A stretch of DNA of 33,210 nt from Gemmatimonadales bacterium (GTDB lineage Bacteria; Gemmatimonadota; Gemmatimonadetes; Gemmatimonadales; JACORV01). Shown in pieces: positions 14,924 to 22,825 of the stretch. Under the pieces are notes generated by a model that worked only from the letters and a program-made list of their open reading frames with translations, searched no databases and had not been told where the DNA came from. The stretch spans positions 1-33,210 of the forward strand of contig JAUYOW010000055.1 in NCBI GenBank assembly GCA_030697825.1, given 5' to 3'. Both the position numbers and the translations under genes were made by a program. Position 1 is the stretch's first letter; each line of letters begins with the position of its first letter.

Positions 14924-16288
14924 CTACTTCCTGGCTCCCATCAACTCGAAGAACCTCCCGAACAGCACGATCCCCTTCCACAGCTGCTCTAGATTCAGCT
15001 TCTCGTTCGGCCCGTGCAACCCATCATCCGGCAGCCCGATACCGGTAAGTAGCACCGGAGCCTTACGCTGCTGGAGCAACGGCACGATCGGTATCGACCC
15101 CCCGCTCCGGATAGGCGAGATGCCACGCTTCCACACTTCGCGGTACGCCTGGTCGAGCACCTCGAACGGCCAGGCGTCGAGCGGCGTCTGGACGGGGTCG
15201 CTTTGCGACAGGATGGTGACAGTGACGTCGGCGTACTTGGGCGCCGCGCGCTTCACGGCCTTCTGGAACAGCGCCGCCACTTCCTTGGCGCGCTGGTCCG
15301 GGACCAGGCGGAGCGAGCACTTCGCCGTGGCCTCCGCCGGGATCACCGTCTTCGCTCCCGCCCCGATGAAGCCGCCCACGATGCCGTGAACCTCGAGGGT
15401 CGGCCGCCCCCAGATGCGTTCGAGGAAACCGAACCGCTGCTCGCCGTTGAGTGCCTTGGCGCCGGCTTCGTTGCGGAACCCCCTCTCCTTGATCGGGAGC
15501 GACCGCCACGCCTTGAGCTCCTTGGCGCTCGGCCGCTTCACGCGATCGTAGATGCCCGGGACCTTGATCTTGCCGTCCGGGCCCTTGAGCCGCTCGAGCA
15601 GGTGCCATAGGGTCTCGATGGCGTTCGGCGCCGCGCCGCCGTAGAGGCCGCTGTGCAGATCCGACTTGAGCGTGCGCACGTGGATCTCGGCGTGCACGAT
15701 GCCGCGCAGCGCCGCGTCCACGCTGGGATAGCCGGGCGCCACCATGTGCACGTCGGTGACCAGCACCGCGTCGGCCGCGGTGCGGCCCGGCTCCGAGGTC
15801 AGCAACTTCGTGAGCCCCTTCGAGCCCACTTCCTCCTCGCCCTCGATGAGCAGCCGGACATTGAGCGGCAGGCTGCCGTTCGTCTTCCACAGCCCCTCGA
15901 GTGCGGACACGACGCAGAAGACCTGTCCCTTGTCATCCGCCGTGCCGCGCGCGAAGATCTTGCCGTGCCGCACCGTCGGCTCGAAGGGCGGGCTCACCCA
16001 CTCGTTGAGCGGATCGGGCGGCTGCACGTCGTAGTGGCCGTAACAGAGCACCGTGGGCGCGCCGGGCACGGCCGGCCCTTCCGCCCACAGGATGGGGTGC
16101 CGCTCGGTCTCGATCGTGTCGACCCTGAAACCGAGGTTCTTGAGGCGCGCCGCGAGCCACTCGGCCGCGCGCCGGCAATCGCCCGCATGCTCGGGGAGGG
16201 TGCTGACGCTCGGGATGCGGAGCCAGTCGGTGAGGTCTGCGAGCAGCCGGGGGCGCTCGCGCTCGACGAAAGATGTGAGGTCGCTCAT
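14924..16288 (-). CDS. M20 family metallodipeptidase
   Basis: This cytosolic di-zinc peptidase class cleaves dipeptides or related amides. The 454 residues contain LCYGHYDVQPPDP (zinc His and the adjacent Asp), IFARGTADDKGQ (bridging Asp), LIEGEEEVGSKG (catalytic Glu and zinc Glu), VTDVHMVAPGYPS and the late PIRSGGSIPIVPLL and NEKLNLEQLWKGI. This is the CNDP/PepV-like dipeptidase branch in both length and motifs, with a dimerisation domain around 185-350. Substrate is unknown. It is transcribed away from the TPR gene. Confidence 0.88.
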   Translation of the reverse strand: MSDLTSFVERERPRLLADLTDWLRIPSVSTLPEHAGDCRRAAEWLAARLKNLGFRVDTIETERHPILWAEGPAVPGAPTVLCYGHYDVQPPDPLNEWVSPPFEPTVRHGKIFARGTADDKGQVFCVVSALEGLWKTNGSLPLNVRLLIEGEEEVGSKGLTKLLTSEPGRTAADAVLVTDVHMVAPGYPSVDAALRGIVHAEIHVRTLKSDLHSGLYGGAAPNAIETLWHLLERLKGPDGKIKVPGIYDRVKRPSAKELKAWRSLPIKERGFRNEAGAKALNGEQRFGFLERIWGRPTLEVHGIVGGFIGAGAKTVIPAEATAKCSLRLVPDQRAKEVAALFQKAVKRAAPKYADVTVTILSQSDPVQTPLDAWPFEVLDQAYREVWKRGISPIRSGGSIPIVPLLQQRKAPVLLTGIGLPDDGLHGPNEKLNLEQLWKGIVLFGRFFELMGARK

Positions 16289-16404
16289 AGGACGAAAAAC
16301 CTACCTCCGGCGTGGTGCCCACCGCCAGCGGGTGGCAGGATTCCGGGCCGGCACCGCCACACAGGAAGGTCCCTCCGGGCCTGACCCCCGACGCCTGCAG
16401 GCCG

Positions 16405-16456
16405 CTGCAACTCTGCAACGCTGCAACTCTGGCCCTGCAACTCTGGCCCTGCAACT
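16405..16456. repeat. GTTGCAGA-family repeat, copy 2 (single arm)
   Basis: Five CTGCAACT-type units (16405-16428, 16435-16442, 16449-16456) with two CTGGCC spacers. Only this orientation is present, so it cannot form the hairpin of the other copies. It lies in the 222-bp divergent gap between the M20 and TPR genes, where nothing else except a weak -10-like TATCTT (16497-16502) is visible. Confidence 0.75.
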
Positions 16457-16510
16457 CTTCTGGTCCCGTAACTCTAGCCGAACCCTGTTCTACGGATATC
16501 TTATCACCGC

Positions 16511-17698
16511 ATGCGTCTCACTTCTTCCTTCGCCGTCTTTCGATACGACCCCGGTGAAAAGGATCTGGCTAAGGCACGCTGGTACGGGCGCGAGGGCAAG
16601 CTGGCGGCCGCGGAGGAGGAGTACCGGGGAGCGCTGGCGCGAAACCCGGACCTGATGTCGGGCTGGCTCGAGCTGTTCGACCTGATGCGCCGCAGCGGCC
16701 GTCACCTCGACGCGCTGACGATGGCCGCCGAGGCCGCCGAGCACTTCGGGCCCGAGGCCGCGATGCCGCTCGCCCTGCGCGGCGCCGCACTCGCCGAGCT
16801 GGGCCAGACGCGCGACGCCGTGCGCTCGCTAGAGCGGGCCCTGGAGTGCGACGGCAACCTCGCGCTTGCCTGGCACGAGCTGGCGTACGCGGCCTTCAAG
16901 GCGGGCGAGTACTCGCGCGCGCTGCTCGCGCTCGACCGCGCGTTCGCGCTCGAGCCCCACACCGACACGCTGATGCTGCGAGGCCGGATCCTGCGCGAGG
17001 CCGGCCAGTACGACGCAGCGGAAGTCGCCTTCGAGGGCGCCCAGCAGTCGGCCGAACACGACATACCTCGCCGCGAAGCCGAGCGCGAGATCGCGGCAAC
17101 GCGCCGCGCGGCCGCGCTGGGAGGGAAGCGGCCGCGGGACTTCACTCCCCGCGAGAGCGCCTTCGCCGAGCTGGGCTGCGTGCTGCTGGACGAGGGGGAG
17201 CCTGACCCGGGGAGCGGCGACGACGACGCCTCGCCCCTGCTGGCGCGGTGCCTCTCGACGCTGCCGCCCCTCGCCCGCGCGCTGGCGTGGCGACCGACCG
17301 CCGTGGCCGGCGCGCAGCAGGAGGACGGCCCGCTGGCCGAAACCATCGCGCGCGCGCTCGGCGCACACACCGTGAGCGCCGCCGCCCTCGATCCGGACGA
17401 CCGGCCCCTCGTCGTCACCGCATACAACCACGGTACCGACGACTGGTCCAAGCAGCTCGCCCGGCTGGCGCGGTGGCGCAGCGGATACAGCTTCGCACTC
17501 GTCCAGGCGCCGGGTGTGACCGAGCTGGCCGACGTGGTCGGCACTCTGCGGCGCCTCGGCGACGCGACCGCGGTCTACGCGGTTACGGCTCGCGCTTTCG
17601 CCTTCACGGCGCCACCGCCCTTCGACGCGCGCGAGGCGGTCATTCTCGCCGCCAAGGGGTCGGCGCTCTGGCAGCGCCGAGTCGCCGACCGGCTCTGA
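16511..17698 (+). CDS. Tetratricopeptide-repeat protein
   Basis: The 395-residue protein has about five TPR units between residues 17 and 180 (examples AEEEYRGALARNPD, AVRSLERALECDGN, ALLALDRAFALEPH). TPRs mediate protein-protein contacts. The C-terminal part (about 200-395) is not repetitive: it contains LAETIARALGAHTV, PLVVTAYNHGTDDWSKQLAR and FALVQAPGVTELADVVGTLR, an alpha/beta-looking domain I do not recognise. No signal peptide is visible, so it is probably cytosolic. glutamate dehydrogenase follows after 13 bp. A TATCTT hexamer ends 8 nt before the ATG and no Shine-Dalgarno sequence is seen. Confidence 0.7.
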   Translation: MRLTSSFAVFRYDPGEKDLAKARWYGREGKLAAAEEEYRGALARNPDLMSGWLELFDLMRRSGRHLDALTMAAEAAEHFGPEAAMPLALRGAALAELGQTRDAVRSLERALECDGNLALAWHELAYAAFKAGEYSRALLALDRAFALEPHTDTLMLRGRILREAGQYDAAEVAFEGAQQSAEHDIPRREAEREIAATRRAAALGGKRPRDFTPRESAFAELGCVLLDEGEPDPGSGDDDASPLLARCLSTLPPLARALAWRPTAVAGAQQEDGPLAETIARALGAHTVSAAALDPDDRPLVVTAYNHGTDDWSKQLARLARWRSGYSFALVQAPGVTELADVVGTLRRLGDATAVYAVTARAFAFTAPPPFDAREAVILAAKGSALWQRRVADRL

Positions 17699-17711
17699 AC
17701 CTGAGGAACCC

Positions 17712-18956
17712 ATGCCCGAGGCCCAGCCCGCCGTTTCGCAGCCGCGAGCGCACTTCGATGCCGCCGCCGATATCGTCGAGCTCTCCGCCGCCCAGCGCGA
17801 GATCCTGAGCCGGCCGTTCCGCGAGATCACCGTCCAGGTCCCGGTCAAGATGGACGACGGGCGGACGGAGGTGTTCACCGGATACCGGATCCAGCACAAC
17901 GGCGCCCGCGGGCCCACCAAGGGCGGCATCCGCTACCACCAGCACGCGGACCACGACGAGATCCTCGGCCTCGCCCGACTCATGACGTGGAAGACCGCGC
18001 TCACCGACATCCCGTTCGGCGGCGCCAAGGGCGGCATCACCGTTGACCCGCGCCAGATGTCCCAGGGCGAGCTGGAGCGGATGACGCGCACCTTCACGTC
18101 GCGCATCGCCCTCTGCCTCGGCCCGTACCGCGATGTTCCCGCGCCCGACGTCAACACCAACGCTCAGACCATGGCGTGGATCTTCGACGAGTACTCGCGC
18201 GGCCGCGGCTACAGCCCCGCCGCGGTGACCGGAAAGCCCATCGCTCTCGGCGGGTCGCTGGGCCGCGACGAGGCGACGGGCCGCGGCGTCGTGTACGCCA
18301 TGCAGGAATTCGCCCGCGACAACGGCCTGCCTCTGAAAGGAGCGCGGGTCGCGGTCCAGGGCTTCGGCAACGTGGGAGGGAACCTCGCCCGCATCCTACA
18401 CGCCGAAGACCAGGCGATGGTGATCGCGGTGAGCGACGTGGACGGCGGCATCGTGAACGAGAAGGGCCTCGACGTCCCCGCGCTCCTCAAGCACGCCGCG
18501 GCGCGGCGGCCGGTCGCCGAGTTCGCCGGCGGGACGGCCATCACGAACGAGGACCTGCTCTGCCTGCCCTGCGAATACCTCTGCCCCGCGGCCCTCGGCG
18601 GCGCCATCACCGACGCGAATGCCTCGCGGCTCGACTGCAAGGTCGTGGTGGAGGGCGCCAACGCTCCCACCACGCCCGGCGCCGACGCCGTGCTCGACGC
18701 GCGCGGCGTCCCCGTCATCCCCGACGTCCTCGCCAACGCGGGCGGCGTGGTCGTCAGCTACTTCGAGTGGACCCAGAACCTCCAGCAGCACCGCTGGGAG
18801 CTGGAGTACGTGCAGAGCGAGCTGCGGAAGAAGATGGTGGTGGCGTACCACGAAGTGCGGGACTGCGCGAAGACGCGACGAGTGTCGCTGCGAACGGCCG
18901 CCTACGCGATCGCTATCGCGCGCGTCGCCGAGGCGGAGCGGCTGCGCGGGAGCTAG
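17712..18956 (+). CDS. gdhA: Glutamate dehydrogenase (Glu/Leu/Phe/Val family)
   Basis: This enzyme interconverts glutamate with 2-oxoglutarate and ammonia. The 414 residues show the substrate domain GARGPTKGGIRYHQ, WKTALTDIPFGGAKGGI (catalytic and binding lysines), DVPAPDVNTN, then the Rossmann motif VQGFGNVGGNLARIL (GxGxxG) and VVEGANAPTTPGAD, PDVLANAGGVVVSYFEW. All fit a hexameric, catabolic-type enzyme of normal length. NAD or NADP preference is not decided. GAGGAA precedes the ATG by 4 nt. The last 44 nt overlap the convergent aminopeptidase gene. Distinguishing Glu from Leu dehydrogenase relies on family pattern. Confidence 0.9.
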   Translation: MPEAQPAVSQPRAHFDAAADIVELSAAQREILSRPFREITVQVPVKMDDGRTEVFTGYRIQHNGARGPTKGGIRYHQHADHDEILGLARLMTWKTALTDIPFGGAKGGITVDPRQMSQGELERMTRTFTSRIALCLGPYRDVPAPDVNTNAQTMAWIFDEYSRGRGYSPAAVTGKPIALGGSLGRDEATGRGVVYAMQEFARDNGLPLKGARVAVQGFGNVGGNLARILHAEDQAMVIAVSDVDGGIVNEKGLDVPALLKHAAARRPVAEFAGGTAITNEDLLCLPCEYLCPAALGGAITDANASRLDCKVVVEGANAPTTPGADAVLDARGVPVIPDVLANAGGVVVSYFEWTQNLQQHRWELEYVQSELRKKMVVAYHEVRDCAKTRRVSLRTAAYAIAIARVAEAERLRGS

Positions 18957-20043
18957 CGGGGGACCGCGCCAGACCGGCAACGGCCCTCCACGGGTCGCCG
19001 CCGCCCGCCACCGCTTGACGGACCGCCGTGATCGTGGCCTTCACGTCGCCGCGGTTCCACGAGAGCACCTGGTCGAACCGGTCGAGCTGCGTCCGGTAGA
19101 GTCGCTGCGCGAGCACGACCGCGTTGTTGATCGGGCGCTCGGCCAGCGCACGGCCGTCCACCGTCTCGAGCGCGCGAGCGACCGGCCCGCCCAGCTCCGA
19201 CAGAGCCAGGCGGAAGATCCGGTGCCGCTCCTCCCGCAGCGCCGGCCCCGCGATCCCAGGGGCGTAGAGCTGCTCCAGACGGCCGACGAGCTCCGCGTAG
19301 AACCGCCCCAGCCTGATCTCGTCGCGCCACCGCGCCGCCGCCCGATCGGCGTTGCGGCCGTCACCACGGCCGCGGAAGAAGGCCTCCGCACCGCGGTAGC
19401 CCACGAAGTTCGCCAGCGATTCGTTGAAATCCACCTGGCCCGGCAGGAAGAGGGTGTTGTGCAGGATCTCGTGGATCACGGTCGCCGCCAGGTCCACCGA
19501 ATCGCCGCGCAGCACCGTGGACAGCAGCGGGTCGTTGAACCACCCCAGCGTGGAGAACGCGGCGGAGGGCCTGATGTAAGTGTCCATCCCCGTCTGCTCG
19601 AGGCGCCGCGCCTCCTTGACCGCGTGGTCGAAAGAGAAAAAGCCCTTGTAAGGCACGCGCCCCACTATGGGATAGTTCCACAGCTTCTGGGCCAGCCGGT
19701 CGTACCGGCTCGCCGAGAGCACTAGGACCAGAGTGTCCCGCCTCACTCGCGAGTAGGTCGTGAACGTCTCGCCCGCGGCCAGTCCGAGGGAATCGGCGGC
19801 GAAGTCGCGCGCGGCGAGGACCAGCGAGAGCTTGGCGCGCGTCGCCGCGTCGGTGGCGGGATCCGCGGCTACCTCGACGATCGGCTTGCGGCCGAGCAGG
19901 ATGCGCGCTTCCTCGACGCCGGCCTTCACCAGGTACCGGACTTCCGGACTCACGATCCACGCGCCGACCACCACGAGTGTCAGAATGAACAGGAAGGCGC
20001 TGGCGAGACGTAGGAAGGTGCTGAACCGGAACCGGCGCTTCAA
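18913..20043 (-). CDS. Predicted membrane-bound aminopeptidase (COG4324)
   Basis: The 376-residue protein starts at TTG 20043 (overlapping the PorV-like stop, TTGA). A signal anchor occupies about 9-29, and VIHEILHNTLFLPGQVDFNE follows near residue 188 with zinc HEILH and a downstream Glu in NESLANFVGYRGAEAFF. These, with YPIVGRVPYKGFFS and ASRYDRL, match the COG4324 putative aminopeptidases. The active domain should face the periplasm. The final 14 residues (Ser/Ala/Arg rich) are read antisense to the end of gdhA and may be a recent extension. Confidence 0.7.
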   Translation of the reverse strand: MKRRFRFSTFLRLASAFLFILTLVVVGAWIVSPEVRYLVKAGVEEARILLGRKPIVEVAADPATDAATRAKLSLVLAARDFAADSLGLAAGETFTTYSRVRRDTLVLVLSASRYDRLAQKLWNYPIVGRVPYKGFFSFDHAVKEARRLEQTGMDTYIRPSAAFSTLGWFNDPLLSTVLRGDSVDLAATVIHEILHNTLFLPGQVDFNESLANFVGYRGAEAFFRGRGDGRNADRAAARWRDEIRLGRFYAELVGRLEQLYAPGIAGPALREERHRIFRLALSELGGPVARALETVDGRALAERPINNAVVLAQRLYRTQLDRFDQVLSWNRGDVKATITAVRQAVAGGGDPWRAVAGLARSPASSRAAAPPRRRAR

Positions 20044-20996
20044 CGCAGCACCCGCACGCCGATGCGGTGCGACTCGATGCCGGTGACGTCGTAGCCTTGG
20101 AACGCGTAGTCTACCCGGATGCTGTGAAAGACCAGGCCGCCGCCGTAACTGAGGTCCTGCCGGTCCGAGGGGGCACGCCCTGCCGCGAAGCCCGCCCGCC
20201 CAACGACGCCGCCCCCACCCGATACGACGCCGCCCTCCAGGCCGATCGCCCAGTAGGAGTCGCCGCCGGGGGGCGACACCCAGTCAGTCGTCGCCATGAG
20301 GCGCGAGGTGCCCTGTGGATCGATGAAGTTCAGCGTGAAACCGAGGCGGGTGGTCCGCGGCAGCGGCGCCGGCGCCCCGCCGGTCGTGCGAAGGTCGCTC
20401 CCGATGTTCTGCACCACGAACCCGAGCGCCGCGATGTCGAAGAGCGCGGCGGCGACACCGACGTCCACACCGAGGCCGGAGGCCGTCCAGTCCCCCGTTC
20501 CGCCGCCGCCGATGTGCTCCCGCAGGTACTTCACGCTGGTGCCCACCGACAGCAGGCCGCGCCGGTAGGCGACCGACCCGACACCGAGCACGTGGTAGGC
20601 CGAAATGAGCGCGCCCGTCGCCAGCCCGCGGTCGCCGCCGAAAGCCGGGTCCGGAACGATGACGCTGTCGCCGCCGAGATCCAGGTATACGAGGCCGAGC
20701 CCGAGATGGAAGCGGCCGATCCGCACCGCCCCGGCTCCGGTGGAGAGCGTGGAGCCGAAGAAGGCACGTTCCTGGCTCACCCCGAACGCTACCCGGCGGA
20801 TCGGCGCCAGGCCGGCGGGGTTCACGAAGACGCTGCCCTCGTCGCCGACCACCGCGGCGTACGCCCCGCCCAGCGCCAGCGTCCGCGGGGTGGCCGGCAC
20901 CTCGAGCAGGATCCCCGCGGTCGTGCCGGTGCCCTGCGCCGCCAGGCCGTGCGCGACGGGGAACGCGAGCGTTAGGAGGACCAGAGCGCGCCGCAT
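20040..20996 (-). CDS. PorV/PorQ-like outer-membrane beta-barrel protein
   Basis: The 318-residue protein starts at ATG 20996 with GAGG upstream and a signal peptide (RRALVLLTLAFPVAHGLAAQ). It has the family opening PRTLALGGAYAAVVGDEGSV followed by FVNPAGLAPI, then many alternating glycine/aromatic strands and ends in IGVRVLR. PorV is a shuttle/outer-membrane partner of type IX secretion, but related proteins occur without it and no other por gene is in the window. The longer frame from 21035 adds residues before the signal peptide and is less likely. Confidence 0.7.
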   Translation of the reverse strand: MRRALVLLTLAFPVAHGLAAQGTGTTAGILLEVPATPRTLALGGAYAAVVGDEGSVFVNPAGLAPIRRVAFGVSQERAFFGSTLSTGAGAVRIGRFHLGLGLVYLDLGGDSVIVPDPAFGGDRGLATGALISAYHVLGVGSVAYRRGLLSVGTSVKYLREHIGGGGTGDWTASGLGVDVGVAAALFDIAALGFVVQNIGSDLRTTGGAPAPLPRTTRLGFTLNFIDPQGTSRLMATTDWVSPPGGDSYWAIGLEGGVVSGGGGVVGRAGFAAGRAPSDRQDLSYGGGLVFHSIRVDYAFQGYDVTGIESHRIGVRVLR

Positions 20997-21055
20997 GACG
21001 CCTCGAATGTGGGGCTGCGCGCCCGCCCGCAGCAAGGTGCGCGCCCCGCCGCGAC

Positions 21056-22714
21056 TCAGCGGATGCGTAGCACGGCCAGCTGGGCGCCCGCGTTGGCCGG
21101 CAACGCGTTGCCGTTGGAGGCGCGGAAGGTGATGTCGAATCCCGCACCATCAGCGGCCTGGGTGACCAGGACGTATGCGCCCGACCCTGACTTCATGGTG
21201 CCACCTACGCTGAACGCGGTCCCGGTCGGCGCCGACGGCACCAACGGATACGGGCGGTCGAAGAACGACCCGTACCTGGGGCTCGCGTTCAAGGCGGCGT
21301 ACCTGGCGCGGAACCGCCAGAAGTCGTACGTGAGCGCCTGCGGCGGCGTGAATCCCGGCAGGTCGGTGGCATACACCGCGAGCGCCCAGCGCCCGAGCAA
21401 CGTCGCCAGGGGCGTGCGGGTCACCGCGACTACGTTCGCCTCGCCGGTGTTGGTGGTCTGCACCAGCCGCCTCAGCACCGGAGCACCGAACCGGTCCGCT
21501 ACGTAACGGATGAAGAGCCACGCGCCGCCACGCTCTTCGAGGGTCCCGGTAGACGACTCGGTAACCACCGCATTCGCACTCGGATCCTTCAGGTAGAGGA
21601 ACGCGTCATACAGGTTGCCGACCAGGAACTGATCGGCGGCCGAGGTGTTGTTCAAGCTGTCGTAGTGCAGCCCGCCCAGCTCCTCGGCCAGGTGCGACAG
21701 CGCCTCGTTGAGCCACAGCACCTCGGTGTCCCCGTTCCGTATCAGCGCGTGCTGGTTGAACGAGATCATGTGCTGGAACTCGTGGATGAACGTCGACGGC
21801 AGCAGGGCCTTCACCGTGGCCACGCTGCGCGCGCAACGCGTGCTCGGCGGCGAAAGCTCCGGCAGGAACCCGTAGATGACCTCGCCATTGTTGTACAGGG
21901 TGCGCGTGCTCGGGAAGATATCGGCGCCGAGGAAGAACCCGACGATGAACGATTCATCGCACTCCGGCTTCGGCACCAGCCCGTTCACCGTCTTGGTGAG
22001 GAGCACGATCACCACGCCGTTGGCGTCCACGTCCGACTCCGCACCGAACGCGGCGCTGTCAATCGGATAGAGGACGTCGTCGAACTGCTGGCCGAGTTGG
22101 GCGATGTCGCTCGAGCTGAGACCGTTGGCCGGCGCGCTATCGTCCACGAAGATGGCCGCGTGCACGCCTACGTAGCTCGCGGTCGCTGGGACGTTATCGA
22201 ACGTGGCGCACCCGGTCGCGTCGAGGCTCGCGCAGACCTTGAAGGTGCGCTGGGAACCCACGGTCGGAGGTGGAGCCGGGGCCGGCGGCGCGGCCGCCGC
22301 CCGGACGCCCGATGCGCGGCCCGCCCGAACGAGCTCAGAGTCCCAGCGCCGCAGCGCGTCGTGGAACCGGGCTCGAGGGTCGGCCGGCTGGAACACCCGA
22401 TCGGCAAGGAGCGCCGGCTGCTCGCTGAACTCGGCGCTTCCCATGGTGAAGCCGGCGCTCACGCCGGAAGTCCCGGTGGCGAACTGGCCGACCACCAGGT
22501 ACTGCGCCCCCGCCGCGGCGGCCGCCGGGAAGCGGACCCTCCCGCTCACCTGCGAGCCTGCGAGCAGCGCGTACTCCGTTGCGCCCAGCGACACTTCGGC
22601 GCTCACCGGCGGCGGCTGGGTCACGTCTCCGCGGCCGCCGCACGCGGCCAGCACCGCCACAGCCGAGCCCGCCATCCCGCCGCGAAAAACCCTGACAACG
22701 CTCAAGTTCCGCAC
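21056..22714 (-). CDS. M30-like (hyicolysin) zinc peptidase, lipoprotein
   Basis: The 552-residue protein starts at GTG 22714, with a perfect AGGAGG 6 nt upstream (22721-22726). Residues 1-24 are a lipoprotein signal ending in LAAC. The protease centre FIHEFQHMISFNQH (HEFQH near 309) and WLNEALSHLAEEL give a zincin of the M30 type. A beta-rich N-terminal region (VSLGATEYALLAGSQVSGRV) and a C-terminal region with PYPLVPSAPTG follow. It should be tethered to an envelope membrane. It heads the run with the PorV-like protein and the aminopeptidase, giving a secreted-proteolysis module. Confidence 0.75.
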   Translation of the reverse strand: MRNLSVVRVFRGGMAGSAVAVLAACGGRGDVTQPPPVSAEVSLGATEYALLAGSQVSGRVRFPAAAAAGAQYLVVGQFATGTSGVSAGFTMGSAEFSEQPALLADRVFQPADPRARFHDALRRWDSELVRAGRASGVRAAAAPPAPAPPPTVGSQRTFKVCASLDATGCATFDNVPATASYVGVHAAIFVDDSAPANGLSSSDIAQLGQQFDDVLYPIDSAAFGAESDVDANGVVIVLLTKTVNGLVPKPECDESFIVGFFLGADIFPSTRTLYNNGEVIYGFLPELSPPSTRCARSVATVKALLPSTFIHEFQHMISFNQHALIRNGDTEVLWLNEALSHLAEELGGLHYDSLNNTSAADQFLVGNLYDAFLYLKDPSANAVVTESSTGTLEERGGAWLFIRYVADRFGAPVLRRLVQTTNTGEANVVAVTRTPLATLLGRWALAVYATDLPGFTPPQALTYDFWRFRARYAALNASPRYGSFFDRPYPLVPSAPTGTAFSVGGTMKSGSGAYVLVTQAADGAGFDITFRASNGNALPANAGAQLAVLRIR

Positions 22715-22761
22715 CCACGACCTCCTGAAGGTTGGACTACGCTCGCGGGGCGTCGCGACGG

Positions 22762-22815
22762 TGTCAAGGACATCCGTCACATTGCTTTGACAGCCCCCAG
22801 CCGCGCCGCTAGCTT
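22762..22815. promoter_or_regulatory. Divergent promoter region for dnaE and the M30 gene
   Basis: For dnaE, TTGACA (22787-22792) and TAGCTT (22810-22815) are 17 bp apart; the -10 ends 10 nt before ATG 22826, giving a leader of about 4 nt and no Shine-Dalgarno. For the opposite strand, TTGACA lies at 22767-22762 but its -10 is poor. Confidence 0.5.
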
Positions 22816-22825
22816 GCGCCAAGCG

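Noticed and set aside
20040-20996. Full type IX secretion system
   Set aside because: Only a PorV/PorQ-like protein is seen; no PorKLMN or CTD-bearing cargo is visible in the window.
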